A DNA stretch of 64,000 nt from Weissella uvarum. GTDB taxonomy: Bacteria; Bacillota; Bacilli; Lactobacillales; Lactobacillaceae. The DNA is taken from contig NZ_JAFBEO010000001.1 of assembly GCF_016908785.1 (NCBI RefSeq), forward strand, positions 310,001 through 374,000, in the 5' to 3' direction. Of this stretch, positions 38,518 to 50,052 are shown piece after piece (position 1 is the first letter of the stretch; every line of letters starts with the position of its first letter). Under the pieces are notes generated by a model. The model was not told where the DNA came from and made no database searches. It saw only the letters and a list, made by a program, of their open reading frames with translations. Both the position numbers and the translations under genes were made by a program.

Positions 38518-38546
38518 AAAAAAAGCCATTAAGTAACTTAATGACT
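38518..38546 (-). terminator. Intrinsic terminator of the tRNA cluster
   Basis: AGTCATTAAG/CTTAATGGCT stem on minus (one G-T pair), then seven T. Confidence 0.85.
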
Positions 38547-38562
38547 TTCTTCATAAATGATA

Positions 38563-38636
38563 TGCACCTAGCAGGAGTCGAACCTGCAACCTTCTGATTC
38601 GTAGTCAGACACTCTATCCAGTTGCGCTATAGGTGC
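38563..38636 (-). tRNA. tRNA-Arg (anticodon ACG), copy 1
   Basis: 74-base cloverleaf GCACCTA...TAGGTGC plus discriminator A; anticodon loop CTACGAA gives ACG. TTCGA T-loop present. CCA is not encoded. A34 is the known TadA substrate. Confidence 0.97.
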
Positions 38637-38673
38637 AAAATATTTAATTTTCCAACAATCAACATTGTTGTGA

Positions 38674-38747
38674 TGCACCTAGCAGGAGTCGAACCTGCAA
38701 CCTTCTGATTCGTAGTCAGACACTCTATCCAGTTGCGCTATAGGTGC
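38674..38747 (-). tRNA. tRNA-Arg (anticodon ACG), copy 2
   Basis: Identical over all 74 bases to copy 1, separated by a 37-base spacer; a recent tandem duplication or homogenised pair. CCA not encoded. Confidence 0.97.
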
Positions 38748-38776
38748 AATACCATTCATACCTTACAATATGAAAA

Positions 38777-38849
38777 TGCCGACTACTGGATTCGAACCAG
38801 CGACCCCTTCATTACTAGTGAAGTGCTCTGCCAGCTGAGCTAAGTCGGC
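38777..38849 (-). tRNA. tRNA-Thr (anticodon AGU)
   Basis: 73 bases with acceptor GCCGACT/AGTCGGC; the anticodon stem CTTCA/TGAAG encloses CTAGTAA, giving AGU. A34 in a bacterial tRNA-Thr is uncommon and would need deamination to inosine to read ACC well. CCA not encoded. Confidence 0.94.
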
Positions 38850-38854
38850 ATCAA

Positions 38855-38936
38855 TGCGGATGACAGGAATCGAACCTGCACGCCCGAAGGCACTGGAACC
38901 TAAATCCAGCGCGTCTGCCAGTTCCGCCACATCCGC
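38855..38936 (-). tRNA. tRNA-Leu (anticodon UAG)
   Basis: 82 bases with a long variable arm (TGCCTTCGGGCG); the anticodon stem CTGGA/TCCAG encloses TTTAGGT, giving UAG. First gene of the tRNA operon. CCA not encoded. Confidence 0.96.
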
Positions 38937-38974
38937 ATGGCTTTGTTTATCGGTTACCCCGAAACAACTTAATA

Positions 38975-39003
38975 ATCATAACAAGTCCACAAAACAAAGT
39001 CAA
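38975..39003 (-). promoter_or_regulatory. Promoter of the tRNA operon
   Basis: TTGACT (38998-39003), 17 bases, TATGAT (38975-38980) on minus. A GC-rich GGGG discriminator-like stretch further downstream fits a stable-RNA gene. Confidence 0.85.
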
Positions 39004-39027
39004 CGTTTTTTAACCTTTTTTCCAAAT

Positions 39028-39051
39028 AAAAAAGTGCCGAAAACTCGGCAC
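39028..39051 (-). terminator. Intrinsic terminator of serS
   Basis: GTGCCGA/TCGGCAC with a GTTT loop and six T on minus. Confidence 0.92.
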
Positions 39052-39059
39052 CTGTTTAA

Positions 39060-40349
39060 TTAAGCATGCAAATCAGCTTCAGGAACAATCTTTTCAGCCC
39101 CAAAGTATGGAACCAAAACAGTTGGCACGTCAACCGTGCCGTCTTCATTTTGGTAATTTTCCAAAATAGCAGCAACTGCACGTCCAACCGCCAAACCAGA
39201 TCCGTTTAGGGTATGAACGTATTGTAGCTTACCATCTTCATCACGATATTGAATATGTGCACGTCGAGCTTGGAAACTTTCTGTATTTGACACAGAAGAG
39301 ATTTCACGATATTGATCTTGTGCTGGCATCCAAACTTCTAAGTCATTCGTCTTAGCAGCTGAGAAGCCCATATCTCCTGTTGAAAGTGTAATCACGTGGT
39401 ATGGTAGCTCCAACTTTTGTAAAATATTCTCAGCGTTAGCTACCATCTTATCCAATTCAGCATATGATTGATCAGGCTTGGCAAACTTAACCATCTCAAC
39501 CTTATTAAATTGATGCATCCGAATTAATCCACGTGTATCGCGCCCCGCTGAACCTGCCTCTTCACGGAAAGCAGGAGTCAAGGCCGTCACAGAAATTGGT
39601 AACTTGTCCGCATCAATAACTTCATCGCGATAATAATTCGTCAATGGTACTTCGGCCGTTGGAATCAAAGTCATTTCTTCATTTGTACCAACTCGGTAAG
39701 CGTCATCCATAAATTTTGGATATTGACCAGTTCCATACATGGCAACATCTTTGACCAAGTATGGTGGAATCATTTCGGTGTATCCTTCTTTTTCATGTTC
39801 ATCCAACATGAAGTTGTAAACCGCACGTTCTAAACGAGCGCCTTGTCCAACATAATAAACAAAACGAGAACCAGCGACTTTTCCAGCACGTTCAAAGTCT
39901 AAAATCCCCAAATCTTCACCAATTTCATAGTGGGCCTTAGGTTTAAAGTCAAACTCACGAATAGTACCACGCTTGTACTCTTCTCGGTTCGCATCCTCAT
40001 CTGCTCCGACTGGAATCGTCTCATTTGGTAAGTTTGGCAAGTGCAAAGCAATTTGTTCGATTTGATCGTCAATTTGCTCAACCTGCTCATCTAATTGCTT
40101 AATTTCAGCAGAAACTGTCTGCATTTCAGCAATAACGTCACTTGCATCTTCCTTATTACGCTTTTTCAAACCAATTTGGTCAGATACCTTATTACGACGG
40201 GCTTTAAGTTCTTCCGTTTGTACCAACAATTGACGACGCTTTGCATCAGCGGCTAATAGATCATCAATTTGTTCAGCCGCTACCCCACGTGTGGCCAAGA
40301 GTTCTTTAATCATTTCTGGATTCTGACGAATCATTTTCAAATCAAGCAT
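39060..40349 (-). CDS. serS: Serine--tRNA ligase
   Basis: 429-residue class II synthetase. An N-terminal antiparallel coiled-coil arm (about 30-100, rich in Lys/Glu/Gln) grips the tRNA-Ser variable arm. The catalytic core has [31 protein letters not shown] (motif 2) and [16 protein letters not shown] (motif 3). Upstream is a deoxynucleoside kinase gene 21 bases away, so the two form one unit and no T-box leader is present before serS. Confidence 0.97.
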   Translation of the reverse strand: MLDLKMIRQNPEMIKELLATRGVAAEQIDDLLAADAKRRQLLVQTEELKARRNKVSDQIGLKKRNKEDASDVIAEMQTVSAEIKQLDEQVEQIDDQIEQIALHLPNLPNETIPVGADEDANREEYKRGTIREFDFKPKAHYEIGEDLGILDFERAGKVAGSRFVYYVGQGARLERAVYNFMLDEHEKEGYTEMIPPYLVKDVAMYGTGQYPKFMDDAYRVGTNEEMTLIPTAEVPLTNYYRDEVIDADKLPISVTALTPAFREEAGSAGRDTRGLIRMHQFNKVEMVKFAKPDQSYAELDKMVANAENILQKLELPYHVITLSTGDMGFSAAKTNDLEVWMPAQDQYREISSVSNTESFQARRAHIQYRDEDGKLQYVHTLNGSGLAVGRAVAAILENYQNEDGTVDVPTVLVPYFGAEKIVPEADLHA

Positions 40350-40370
40350 TTAGTCCTGTCCTCCCATGAC

Positions 40371-41018
40371 TTACTTTAAATTTAATTCAGCTAATTTTGC
40401 ATCAACTTGCTCCAATACAGCTTTGGCTGCAGCTGGGTCTTCCACAAAATCAAACTTATCACCATCAATTTTCAATTTTGGTGATTGGTCATACTCTTCA
40501 AACCAATTGGTATAACGCTCATTCAATTCCTTATAGTACTCATATAATGAAGGATCATGTTCAATTTGTTCAAAATCACGACCACGTTTCTTAATCCGTT
40601 CCAACATGGTTTCAAAGCTAACCGCTACATAAATTAACAGATCAGGATTTTTAACAACTGCCCCTTCTGAAAAATCAACCTGCTCCATCATATTACTTAA
40701 TAAATCACTATATGTTTCAGCCTCAATTTGTGTGGCACGATTTAAATCAGCATTTAGTTGGAAAAGTAACCGATCTTCATAAATAGAACGATCAATGACA
40801 TTCAAGGGATTATCTTGAGCTTCTTTAATTGATTCCAAGCGCTTATTCAAAAAATAATTCTGCAATAAGAAACCGTACCGCTTAGGATCTTCGTAAAACA
40901 ATGGCAGAATTGGGTTATCATCCACTGATTCATAATAAGCATCACTATTTAGATGCTCCGCTAGCATCGTGGTCAAGCTGGTCTTGCCAGCGCCAATTGT
41001 TCCCGATAATACAATCAT
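40371..41018 (-). CDS. Deoxynucleoside kinase (dAdo/dGuo/dCyd type)
   Basis: 215-residue salvage kinase of the dNK family, which phosphorylates deoxyadenosine, deoxyguanosine or deoxycytidine. P-loop GTIGAGKT (6-13) and the DRSIYEDRLLF motif carrying the DRS signature are present; the LID is RIKKRGRDFEQ. Lactobacilli often have paired dAK/dGK genes; here there is one. The exact base preference is open. Lies upstream of serS in the same unit. Confidence 0.88.
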   Translation of the reverse strand: MIVLSGTIGAGKTSLTTMLAEHLNSDAYYESVDDNPILPLFYEDPKRYGFLLQNYFLNKRLESIKEAQDNPLNVIDRSIYEDRLLFQLNADLNRATQIEAETYSDLLSNMMEQVDFSEGAVVKNPDLLIYVAVSFETMLERIKKRGRDFEQIEHDPSLYEYYKELNERYTNWFEEYDQSPKLKIDGDKFDFVEDPAAAKAVLEQVDAKLAELNLK

Positions 41019-41060
41019 CGACTTTGTCCTACCTTCTAAATTTGTCTATTTATTATTCTA

Positions 41061-41091
41061 CCAAAGATTAACGGCACCGGTAATCTTTTTA
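41061..41091. repeat. Inverted repeat between the kinase and carboxypeptidase genes
   Basis: AAAGATTA and TAATCTTT flank a GC-rich centre. Neither strand has a long T-run directly after the stem on the needed side, so it is at best a weak terminator for the minus-strand carboxypeptidase gene. Confidence 0.4.
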
Positions 41092-41096
41092 AACAT

Positions 41097-41840
41097 TTAT
41101 TTAGCCGAATCCTGACGCGCCATCATTTGGTGATATTCTTCTAAGGTCAAATGATGTTTCGTCATATATTTAGCATTGGCAACCCCAACATAACGGAAAT
41201 GCCAACTTTCATAGGCAATCCCAGTTTGTTTTTGAGCTGACTTAGCTTTAGGATAACGCAAAACAAAACCATAATCAGGGGCATGTTGAATTAACCACTG
41301 TTGTCCCTTAGTTTGGTCTGAATTTGCTTCCAGGCTGTGATGCTTATTCCAGTATTCATTAGTCATGACATCGACCGCCAAACCCGTGGCATGTTCACTT
41401 GAACCTGGTGTTTGAATAACACTCTTCGTCTCGGCTTTAGCTTTTTTGGGTGTCATCCCTTGATTCAAATTTTCTTGATAATTCTGCTCAAAGACCTTCT
41501 TTTGATAAGCCTTTGAACGATAACCAGAAACAACCGTAGCTGGATAACCAGCAGCTTGAGCCGCTTTTAAAAAGCGCGTTAAGGGTTGATCAATTTTCTG
41601 ATTATAACTGATGCCATCCGTTTCAGCTTTTTTGAATGACAAATCCTTTTTTAATGGATGTTGTTTATTAACCAAAATTAGATTTGAATTACTCAATTTA
41701 GCTGACTTGGGTAATGTCACTTTTGGTTCTGTCTGTGATCGCTGAGAGGTGGTACTTCGGTAACCAAACCAACCCGCTAGGATAAGTCCTAACAAAACCA
41801 ACACCACAACGATGACCGTCCAGATATTACGTCGTTTCAT
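41097..41840 (-). CDS. D-alanyl-D-alanine carboxypeptidase (M15B, VanY-like)
   Basis: 247-residue membrane-anchored zinc peptidase that trims the last D-Ala from peptidoglycan stem peptides. A TM helix is at about 7-27, then a Ser/Thr-rich linker. VSGYRSKAYQK, SSEHATGLAVDVM (zinc His and Asp) and ESWHFRYVG (catalytic Glu and zinc His) are in the expected order. A VanY-like gene alone does not imply a vancomycin operon; none is visible. Confidence 0.9.
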   Translation of the reverse strand: MKRRNIWTVIVVVLVLLGLILAGWFGYRSTTSQRSQTEPKVTLPKSAKLSNSNLILVNKQHPLKKDLSFKKAETDGISYNQKIDQPLTRFLKAAQAAGYPATVVSGYRSKAYQKKVFEQNYQENLNQGMTPKKAKAETKSVIQTPGSSEHATGLAVDVMTNEYWNKHHSLEANSDQTKGQQWLIQHAPDYGFVLRYPKAKSAQKQTGIAYESWHFRYVGVANAKYMTKHHLTLEEYHQMMARQDSAK

Positions 41841-41891
41841 AACATTCTCCCTTCACACTTAGCTATCAGTATACGCTACTTCCTTAAAAAG

Positions 41892-41922
41892 AAAAAAGAT
41901 TCCCCCGCAAGGGAACCTTTTT
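41892..41922 (-). terminator. Intrinsic terminator of the atp operon
   Basis: AAAAAAGGTTCCC/GGGAATCTTTTTT stem on minus, two mismatches, five bases after atpC. Confidence 0.82.
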
Positions 41923-41927
41923 TAGCT

Positions 41928-42347
41928 TTATTTATTACTTGCTGCATGAATCCGCGTAATCGCACGTGACAAAGCAGCCTCAGCGAGCTGTTGCTCTCGT
42001 TGGTCTTGGGCTTCTTGAAGCCGGCGCTTTGCCCGATCACGAGCACGCTCAGCACGATTGACGTCAATTTCTTCCGCCTTTTCAGCTGCATCTGCAACAA
42101 CCGTCAAAGTATTATCTGAAAATTCAGTAAAACCACCATTAATGGCCAAACGTTCAACATAGTCTTCCGCTTGATTTTCAATTTTCATTTCACTTGTCGT
42201 TAGCGCCGAAATGACCGGATTGTGATTTGCCATTAAACCAAGTTCACCATCAGTTGTATGCAAGACCACAAGCGTTGCATTCGGATACGTGAATACTTCG
42301 CCACTTGGCGTCACGACGGCTACTTTAAAGCTGTGTGTATCTGCCAT
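41928..42347 (-). CDS. atpC: ATP synthase epsilon subunit
   Basis: 139 residues from ATG 42347 (MADTHSFKVAVVTPSGEV), six bases after GGTGAGG; a start four codons earlier lacks a ribosome site. N-terminal beta-sandwich (GELGLMANHNPVISAL), then a two-helix C-terminal domain rich in Arg/Glu/Ala that can inhibit ATP hydrolysis. Last gene of the atp operon. Confidence 0.95.
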   Translation of the reverse strand: MADTHSFKVAVVTPSGEVFTYPNATLVVLHTTDGELGLMANHNPVISALTTSEMKIENQAEDYVERLAINGGFTEFSDNTLTVVADAAEKAEEIDVNRAERARDRAKRRLQEAQDQREQQLAEAALSRAITRIHAASNK

Positions 42348-42367
42348 GGTCAACCTCACCTATCTGG

Positions 42368-44685
<2,318 letters not shown>

Positions 44686-44697
44686 GCTTGCCCTCCT

Positions 44698-46215
44698 TTA
44701 CGATTCTGAGTCTGTTGCAGTAAAGGTTGACTTGAATTGCTCAATCACTGCGTCTAAGGCATCCGTATCAGGTAACTGTGATGTCTCATTAATCGTATCG
44801 ATTAAGTCGTGGTGTGATGCATTAACCGCACTTAGCAACTCATTTTCGAAACGTGGAATATCTTCAATTGATACGTCGTCAAGATAACCATGAGTGAGGG
44901 CATATAACACAATCACTTGGTCAGCCACTGGCATTGGCGCATGCAATGGTTGCTTTAGCAATTCCACTGTGCGACGTCCACGAGCCAACTTTGCTTGTGT
45001 TGCTTCATCCAAGTCAGAACCAAATTGCGCAAATGATTCCAATTCGTGATATGACGCTAAGTCCAAACGCAATGTTCCGGCAACCTTCTTCATAGCCTTA
45101 ATCTGCGCATCTCCACCAACACGTGAAACAGAAGTTCCCGCATCAACAGCAGGTCGATTTCCGGCATAGAAAGCATCCGCATCCAAGAAAATTTGACCGT
45201 CCGTAATTGAGATAACGTTCGTTGGGATATAGGCTGAAACATCACCAGCTTGAGTTTCGATAATTGGTAGTGCAGTCATTGAACCACCACCTAATTCATC
45301 TGAAAGTTTAGCCGCCCGCTCAAGTAAACGTGAATGTAGATAGAACACGTCACCTGGGTAGGCTTCACGGCCAGGTGGACGACGTAGAATCAATGACAGC
45401 TCACGATAAGCGGAAGCTTGCTTTGATAGGTCATCATAAACAATCAAGACATGCTTACCGTTATACATGAACTCTTCACCCATTGCAGCTCCGGCATATG
45501 GGGCAAGATACAAAAGTGGCGCTGGTTCTGAAGGACCTGCAGTGACCACAATTGTATAATCTAGCGCACCCATGCGGCGCAATGTTTCAACTTGGGTCCG
45601 GACCGTTGAATCCTTTTGACCAATCGCAACATAAATCGCAATGACATCTTGGTCCTTTTGATTCAAAATTGTATCAATCGCGATTGATGTCTTACCAGTC
45701 TTACGATCTCCGATAATCAACTCACGTTGTCCACGACCAATTGGGACTAGCGCATCAATTGACTTAATTCCAGTTTGCAAAGGTTCAGAAACAGCTTGAC
45801 GTTCCATAACCCCAGGTGCTTTCACCTCAACTGGTCGGGTCTTTGTGGTATTAATTGGGCCCATCCCGTCGACAGGTTGTCCCAATGTATTCACAACTCT
45901 TCCAATTAGTTCTTCACCAACGGGCACTTCCATAACCTGGCCTGTACGTGTAACCGTATCGCCTTCATGAATATCATCATAGCGACCTAGAATGATGATA
46001 CCAACATCATCTGATTCCAAGTTTTGGGCCATTCCGTACGTACCATTTTCGAAGGTAATCAATTCGCCAGCAATGGCGTTTTCAAGACCATCAACCCGGG
46101 CAACCCCGTCACCAACGTAGGTAACAGTTCCCGTTTCTTTGACCTCTAATTTATCTTCGTAATTGGCTAATTGCTCTTTGATGAGAGAACTGATTTCTTC
46201 GGCTTTAATGCTCAT
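44698..46215 (-). CDS. atpA: ATP synthase alpha subunit
   Basis: 505-residue non-catalytic F1 nucleotide-binding subunit. P-loop [11 protein letters not shown] (Lys where many have Gln), GQKDSTV, and the Arg-finger region [11 protein letters not shown]-like sequence (reads [15 protein letters not shown]) are present. Fifth gene of the operon. Confidence 0.97.
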   Translation of the reverse strand: MSIKAEEISSLIKEQLANYEDKLEVKETGTVTYVGDGVARVDGLENAIAGELITFENGTYGMAQNLESDDVGIIILGRYDDIHEGDTVTRTGQVMEVPVGEELIGRVVNTLGQPVDGMGPINTTKTRPVEVKAPGVMERQAVSEPLQTGIKSIDALVPIGRGQRELIIGDRKTGKTSIAIDTILNQKDQDVIAIYVAIGQKDSTVRTQVETLRRMGALDYTIVVTAGPSEPAPLLYLAPYAGAAMGEEFMYNGKHVLIVYDDLSKQASAYRELSLILRRPPGREAYPGDVFYLHSRLLERAAKLSDELGGGSMTALPIIETQAGDVSAYIPTNVISITDGQIFLDADAFYAGNRPAVDAGTSVSRVGGDAQIKAMKKVAGTLRLDLASYHELESFAQFGSDLDEATQAKLARGRRTVELLKQPLHAPMPVADQVIVLYALTHGYLDDVSIEDIPRFENELLSAVNASHHDLIDTINETSQLPDTDALDAVIEQFKSTFTATDSES

Positions 46216-46262
46216 TTCAACAGTTCCTCTTTCTACTTAATTCATCGCTACACTGACCGTGT

Positions 46263-46808
46263 TTAGCTCATAATGCTTTGGCGAATTTGTGCTAACTTTG
46301 TTGCAAGTGAACCATCCAAGACACGATTATGTGTTTCAATTTTGACACCACCAATGATGCTAGGATCAATCTGCTCATCGAGCACAATTGTATTTGCATC
46401 TAAGATATGCATCAACTTTTGACGTAAGCGTTCACGTTGCTGATCATCTAAAGCAATCGCCGTTGTGACATGCACTGTCACACGCTTTTCTGCTTCATCA
46501 ACTAAATGTTGATATTGCTTGATAATCATTGGCAAATCAGTGATACGCCCATTTTCAAATACCATATCCACGAGATGTTGCACCAATGGTGCGGCATCTT
46601 GCGTTAAGGTCTTTAACATTTGCTTTTTATCTGACTTAGCAATGTTAACTGACGTTAGCGCTTCTAAAAGGTCTGGATTATCTGATAATACCGTTTGAAT
46701 CGCTTGTAAATCGGCCAAGACGCTATCATCAGTATGATCAGGATGAGTTAGTTCAAATAATGCCCTCGCATAACGCTTACCAACAGCCGTGCTGGTTAAT
46801 TTGGCCAT
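46263..46808 (-). CDS. atpH: ATP synthase delta subunit
   Basis: 181-residue OSCP-like stator subunit joining the b stalk to the top of F1. N-terminal YARALFELT and the C-terminal IDPSIIGGVKIETHNRVLDGS are the family signatures. Its ATG overlaps the atpF stop. Confidence 0.94.
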   Translation of the reverse strand: MAKLTSTAVGKRYARALFELTHPDHTDDSVLADLQAIQTVLSDNPDLLEALTSVNIAKSDKKQMLKTLTQDAAPLVQHLVDMVFENGRITDLPMIIKQYQHLVDEAEKRVTVHVTTAIALDDQQRERLRQKLMHILDANTIVLDEQIDPSIIGGVKIETHNRVLDGSLATKLAQIRQSIMS

Positions 46809-47323
46809 TATTTTTCTCCTAATCCATCAATGTAGGCATCAATCAATGCCTTTTGATCATCTAAGTTCAACTCTTTTTGCATAATCTTTTGCGCGATAGT
46901 AACTGACAAATCAGCAACGTCATCCTTTACAGATGCCATGGCCTCATTGCGGTCTTGTTCGATTTGCGTCGCAGCTCGTTCTTGTAAGGCTTGTGCATTA
47001 GCTTGTGCTTCAGACACAATTTGTTGCCCTTCTTTATTAGCTGCTTGCTTAGCGTCCTTGACAATTGCATTGGCGTCAGCACGTGCGTTCGTCAAATGTT
47101 CTTGTCGTTCTTTAGCTAAAGCTTCCGCTGATTGCCGTGCTTCTTGTGCTGAATCTAAGTCATCAGCAACCTTCTTCGCACGGTCTTCCATCATCTTAAC
47201 TACCGGACCCCATGCAAACTTTTTTAGCAATAGCATGAGAATTGCAAAGGCAATTAGCAAAAATAGCATATTTCCCAAAGCCAACCCTTCGCTCGCACCA
47301 GCGAAAAAGACTTGATTTAACAT
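46808..47323 (-). CDS. atpF: ATP synthase b subunit
   Basis: 171 residues from ATG 47323 (MLNQVFFAGASEG), ten bases after GGAGG; a longer start eight codons upstream overlaps that ribosome site. One TM helix (about 17-36), then a long Ala/Lys/Glu/Gln-rich coiled coil forming the peripheral stalk. Confidence 0.95.
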   Translation of the reverse strand: MLNQVFFAGASEGLALGNMLFLLIAFAILMLLLKKFAWGPVVKMMEDRAKKVADDLDSAQEARQSAEALAKERQEHLTNARADANAIVKDAKQAANKEGQQIVSEAQANAQALQERAATQIEQDRNEAMASVKDDVADLSVTIAQKIMQKELNLDDQKALIDAYIDGLGEK

Positions 47324-47352
47324 AATTAGTTGGCCTCCATGCTCCATTTTGA

Positions 47353-47613
<261 letters not shown>

Positions 47614-48321
47614 CTATTCGAGTTTCTCACCGGTATAAACCATCGTCAAAACAACGAAAACATATGCTTGAATGGCCCCAATAAAGATTGAAAAGGCAAT
47701 CCATAAGACCGCCAAGAGCAATCCGGGTACCATCGTCAAAATGCCAATCGATTTTGCCAAATCCCAAATCAAACCGAGCACAATTTCACCGGCAAAGATG
47801 TTACCAAACAAACGCAACCCTAGGGTCATGTAACTGGTAAATTGGTCGATGATATTGATGGGCAACAAGAAGGCATAAGGACTGAAGTACACGTTCTTGA
47901 CGTATTTCTTGAAGCCTAGTTTCTCAACACTCAGGTAATGAGACAACCCGATTGACACCAAGGCCAAAATTAACGGTACCAATGGATCGGCTGTGGCACT
48001 TCGCAAATACGTAACCCCGTCATAATTAACGTGTACGATTAGGCCCAGCTGGTTGGTAACAAAAATGAATGAGAATAACACAAAAGCAAAGAACTTTAGG
48101 TTATCACCCGTTCGATTTGATAAGTTATCATCCACGATACCATTGGTGAATTCAATGATCATTTCCAACACATTCTGCTTACCAGTTGGCTTCATGGTTA
48201 ATCGTCTTGCCATCCATGTAAAGACAATAAAGACAATCGCCATCGCCACGGTAATTGAAATGACCGTTGGCCAATCAAATTTAAGCCCCGCAATAACAAA
48301 TGATGCGGTTTTTTCGTTCAC
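47614..48321 (-). CDS. atpB: ATP synthase a subunit
   Basis: 235-residue membrane stator subunit forming the proton half-channels with the c ring. The essential Arg is in LGLRLFGNIFAGEIVLG (about 166-182). First gene of atpB-E-F-H-A-G-D-C; no atpI is present upstream. Confidence 0.96.
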   Translation of the reverse strand: MNEKTASFVIAGLKFDWPTVISITVAMAIVFIVFTWMARRLTMKPTGKQNVLEMIIEFTNGIVDDNLSNRTGDNLKFFAFVLFSFIFVTNQLGLIVHVNYDGVTYLRSATADPLVPLILALVSIGLSHYLSVEKLGFKKYVKNVYFSPYAFLLPINIIDQFTSYMTLGLRLFGNIFAGEIVLGLIWDLAKSIGILTMVPGLLLAVLWIAFSIFIGAIQAYVFVVLTMVYTGEKLE

Positions 48322-48398
48322 TGAACGCTACCCCCTTTTCTCCAAGCTCATCACCGATGTCATAAGGATTAAAAAGCCCCGCACATCTGCAATACACC

Positions 48399-48404
48399 AT
48401 TATA
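48399..48404 (-). promoter_or_regulatory. Candidate -10 of the atp operon
   Basis: Perfect TATAAT on minus, 77 bases before atpB. The best upstream TTGAAT is 20 bases away, longer than usual. The rest of the 48322-48516 gap is AT-rich with no other feature. Confidence 0.45.
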
Positions 48405-48516
48405 TTAGTCCGTTTTCACAAGTAATTCAATGACCAAAAATGCAAAAAAAGAGTGCAACATCTCAAATCGGTTAAAATCAATCGATTTAGAGATTTTTTT
48501 CACAAACTTTTTTCAC

Positions 48517-48545
48517 AAAAAAAAAGACTTTCTTTTATGAAAGCC
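48517..48545 (-). terminator. Intrinsic terminator of the uracil permease gene
   Basis: GGCTTTC/GAAAGTC stem (one G-T pair) followed by nine T on minus. Confidence 0.85.
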
Positions 48546-48564
48546 CTTTCAAAACACGATAACG

Positions 48565-49860
48565 CTAGTCTTTCGCGTATTTTTTTTCAGATGCTGCCTC
48601 TTGTGGCAAGACCAAATTTAGTACAATACCTAACAAAGTTGCAATTGCTACTCCAGAAAATTGAATAATTTCATTTCCACTACCAATTTGCAAATATGCG
48701 TTACCAATTCCGATAACTAACACAGCAGATGAGATCATCAAATTACGTTTCAAATTAAAATCAACGTGGTTATCAACCAAAATTCTTAATCCTGATGCAG
48801 CAATCACACCAAATAGTAAGAATGAAATACCACCAGTTACTGCTCCGGGAATTGATTGAATCAATGCTGACAACTTACCAACAAACGAGAACAAGATTGC
48901 AAACAAGGCTGCTCCAATCAAGACGTACACGGAATGAACCTTAGTAATGGCCATCACTCCAATATTTTCCCCGTAGGATGTCACTGATGGACCACCAACT
49001 AGACCAGCAAAGATTGAGGCCGCTCCATCACCAGCCAATGTCCGTTGCAAACCTGGTTCACGCATGTAATCTCGCCCAGTCAAATCATCGAGCACCATCA
49101 AATGTCCCATGTGTTCAGTAATCGTTACCAAAGCCAATGGTGCCATAATCAAAATGGCATTCCAATAAAAATGAGGTTGATAGTTAACAAATGGAATATC
49201 AAAGGCGGGCAAAGCAAACCATTTTGCGTGCATAACGGGCGTGAAATCAACCAATCCTGCGACAACTGCCATCAAGTAACCTGCTACGATTCCCAATAAA
49301 ATTGGAATCAATCCTAAGAAACCACGCAACATCATATTGAAAAAAATCGTAATTCCTAAGGTCAACATTGCAACAATGAACACCCGAATGTCATACTTCC
49401 CATTCAACAAAGTTGCTGATTGTGCGGCTGAAGGCGCTAATGATAAACCAATCACCATAACAATTGGCCCCACCACAATTGGTGGTAACAAACGATCAAT
49501 CCAATTAGTACCAATCAAAGCAACGATTCCAGCAATAATCAAATAAATAATTCCGACTGAAATGACACCAGCCGCAACCCCTGGATAACCAGTAGTTTTC
49601 ATTAACGAAACCATTGGGACAATAAACGCAAAACTAGAACCCATGTAAGCTGGAATTTGCCGTTTTGTGATCAAAATGTGTAGTAGCGTTCCAACCCCCG
49701 AACTAAATAACGCAATCCCTGGGTTTAAGCCCACCAATAATGGTACCAACACCGTCGAACCAAACATTGAGAACATATGTTGTAACGATAACCCGATCCA
49801 CTGCCAAAAACGTGGTTTATCATCCACATCCAAAACAACATCTTTTTGATTTTCTGCCAT
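48565..49860 (-). CDS. pyrP: Uracil permease (nucleobase:cation symporter-2 family)
   Basis: 431-residue, about 14-helix transporter of the UraA/PyrP type. WIGLSLQHMFSMFGSTVLVPLL opens TM1 with the conserved QH-F pattern. ITEHMGHL holds the Glu of the substrate site, and GGPSVTSYGENIGVMAIT the second conserved Glu/Asn loop. The gene is preceded by a PyrR-type attenuator, which strongly supports uracil as substrate rather than xanthine. Confidence 0.92.
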   Translation of the reverse strand: MAENQKDVVLDVDDKPRFWQWIGLSLQHMFSMFGSTVLVPLLVGLNPGIALFSSGVGTLLHILITKRQIPAYMGSSFAFIVPMVSLMKTTGYPGVAAGVISVGIIYLIIAGIVALIGTNWIDRLLPPIVVGPIVMVIGLSLAPSAAQSATLLNGKYDIRVFIVAMLTLGITIFFNMMLRGFLGLIPILLGIVAGYLMAVVAGLVDFTPVMHAKWFALPAFDIPFVNYQPHFYWNAILIMAPLALVTITEHMGHLMVLDDLTGRDYMREPGLQRTLAGDGAASIFAGLVGGPSVTSYGENIGVMAITKVHSVYVLIGAALFAILFSFVGKLSALIQSIPGAVTGGISFLLFGVIAASGLRILVDNHVDFNLKRNLMISSAVLVIGIGNAYLQIGSGNEIIQFSGVAIATLLGIVLNLVLPQEAASEKKYAKD

Positions 49861-49883
49861 TCCTCAATCTCCTTTTTAGGCCT

Positions 49884-49916
49884 AAAAAAAGCTGGTGCTT
49901 TAAAAAAGCACCAGCT
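49884..49916 (-). terminator. Attenuator terminator of the uracil permease leader
   Basis: Twelve-pair perfect stem AGCTGGTGCTTT/AAAGCACCAGCT with T-run, 24 bases before the permease ATG and downstream of the PyrR-binding loop. Confidence 0.92.
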
Positions 49917-50000
49917 AAAAAAATTCAATTCGGATCTGCACACAAAAAGCCACTCACCGAAAAACTGAACTTTTCAGTCTCGCTGGACTGAATTAAAGAC
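49917..50000 (-). promoter_or_regulatory. PyrR-binding leader (antiterminator region)
   Basis: On minus, CAGTC-CAGCGA-GACTG (49975-49990) matches the PyrR-binding hairpin, including the CNGNGA hexaloop. PyrR with UMP is known to stabilise this fold and so allow the downstream terminator to form. The layout promoter, PyrR loop, terminator, permease is the standard one for uracil transport genes in Bacilli. Confidence 0.88.
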
Positions 50001-50016
50001 CTTTTATTCTTACTTG

Positions 50017-50045
50017 AGTATAGCTGTTTATCTTAACTTATACAA
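50017..50045 (-). promoter_or_regulatory. Promoter of the uracil permease transcript
   Basis: TTGTAT (50040-50045), 17-base spacer, TATACT (50017-50022) on minus; transcription would start just before the PyrR loop. Confidence 0.8.
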
Positions 50046-50052
50046 GGGTAAA

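Noticed and set aside
38480-38546. Longer ctsR start (183 residues)
   Set aside because: The extra codons lie inside the promoter and CtsR boxes, and the ATG at 38426 has AAGGAGG upstream.
38563-38936. tRNA cluster as an integration (att) site
   Set aside because: All four tRNAs are complete and no partial tRNA copy or integrase is found in the window.
41097-41840. Vancomycin-resistance gene (vanY)
   Set aside because: It is a general M15 carboxypeptidase with no vanHAX or sensor genes nearby; such enzymes are common in lactobacilli.
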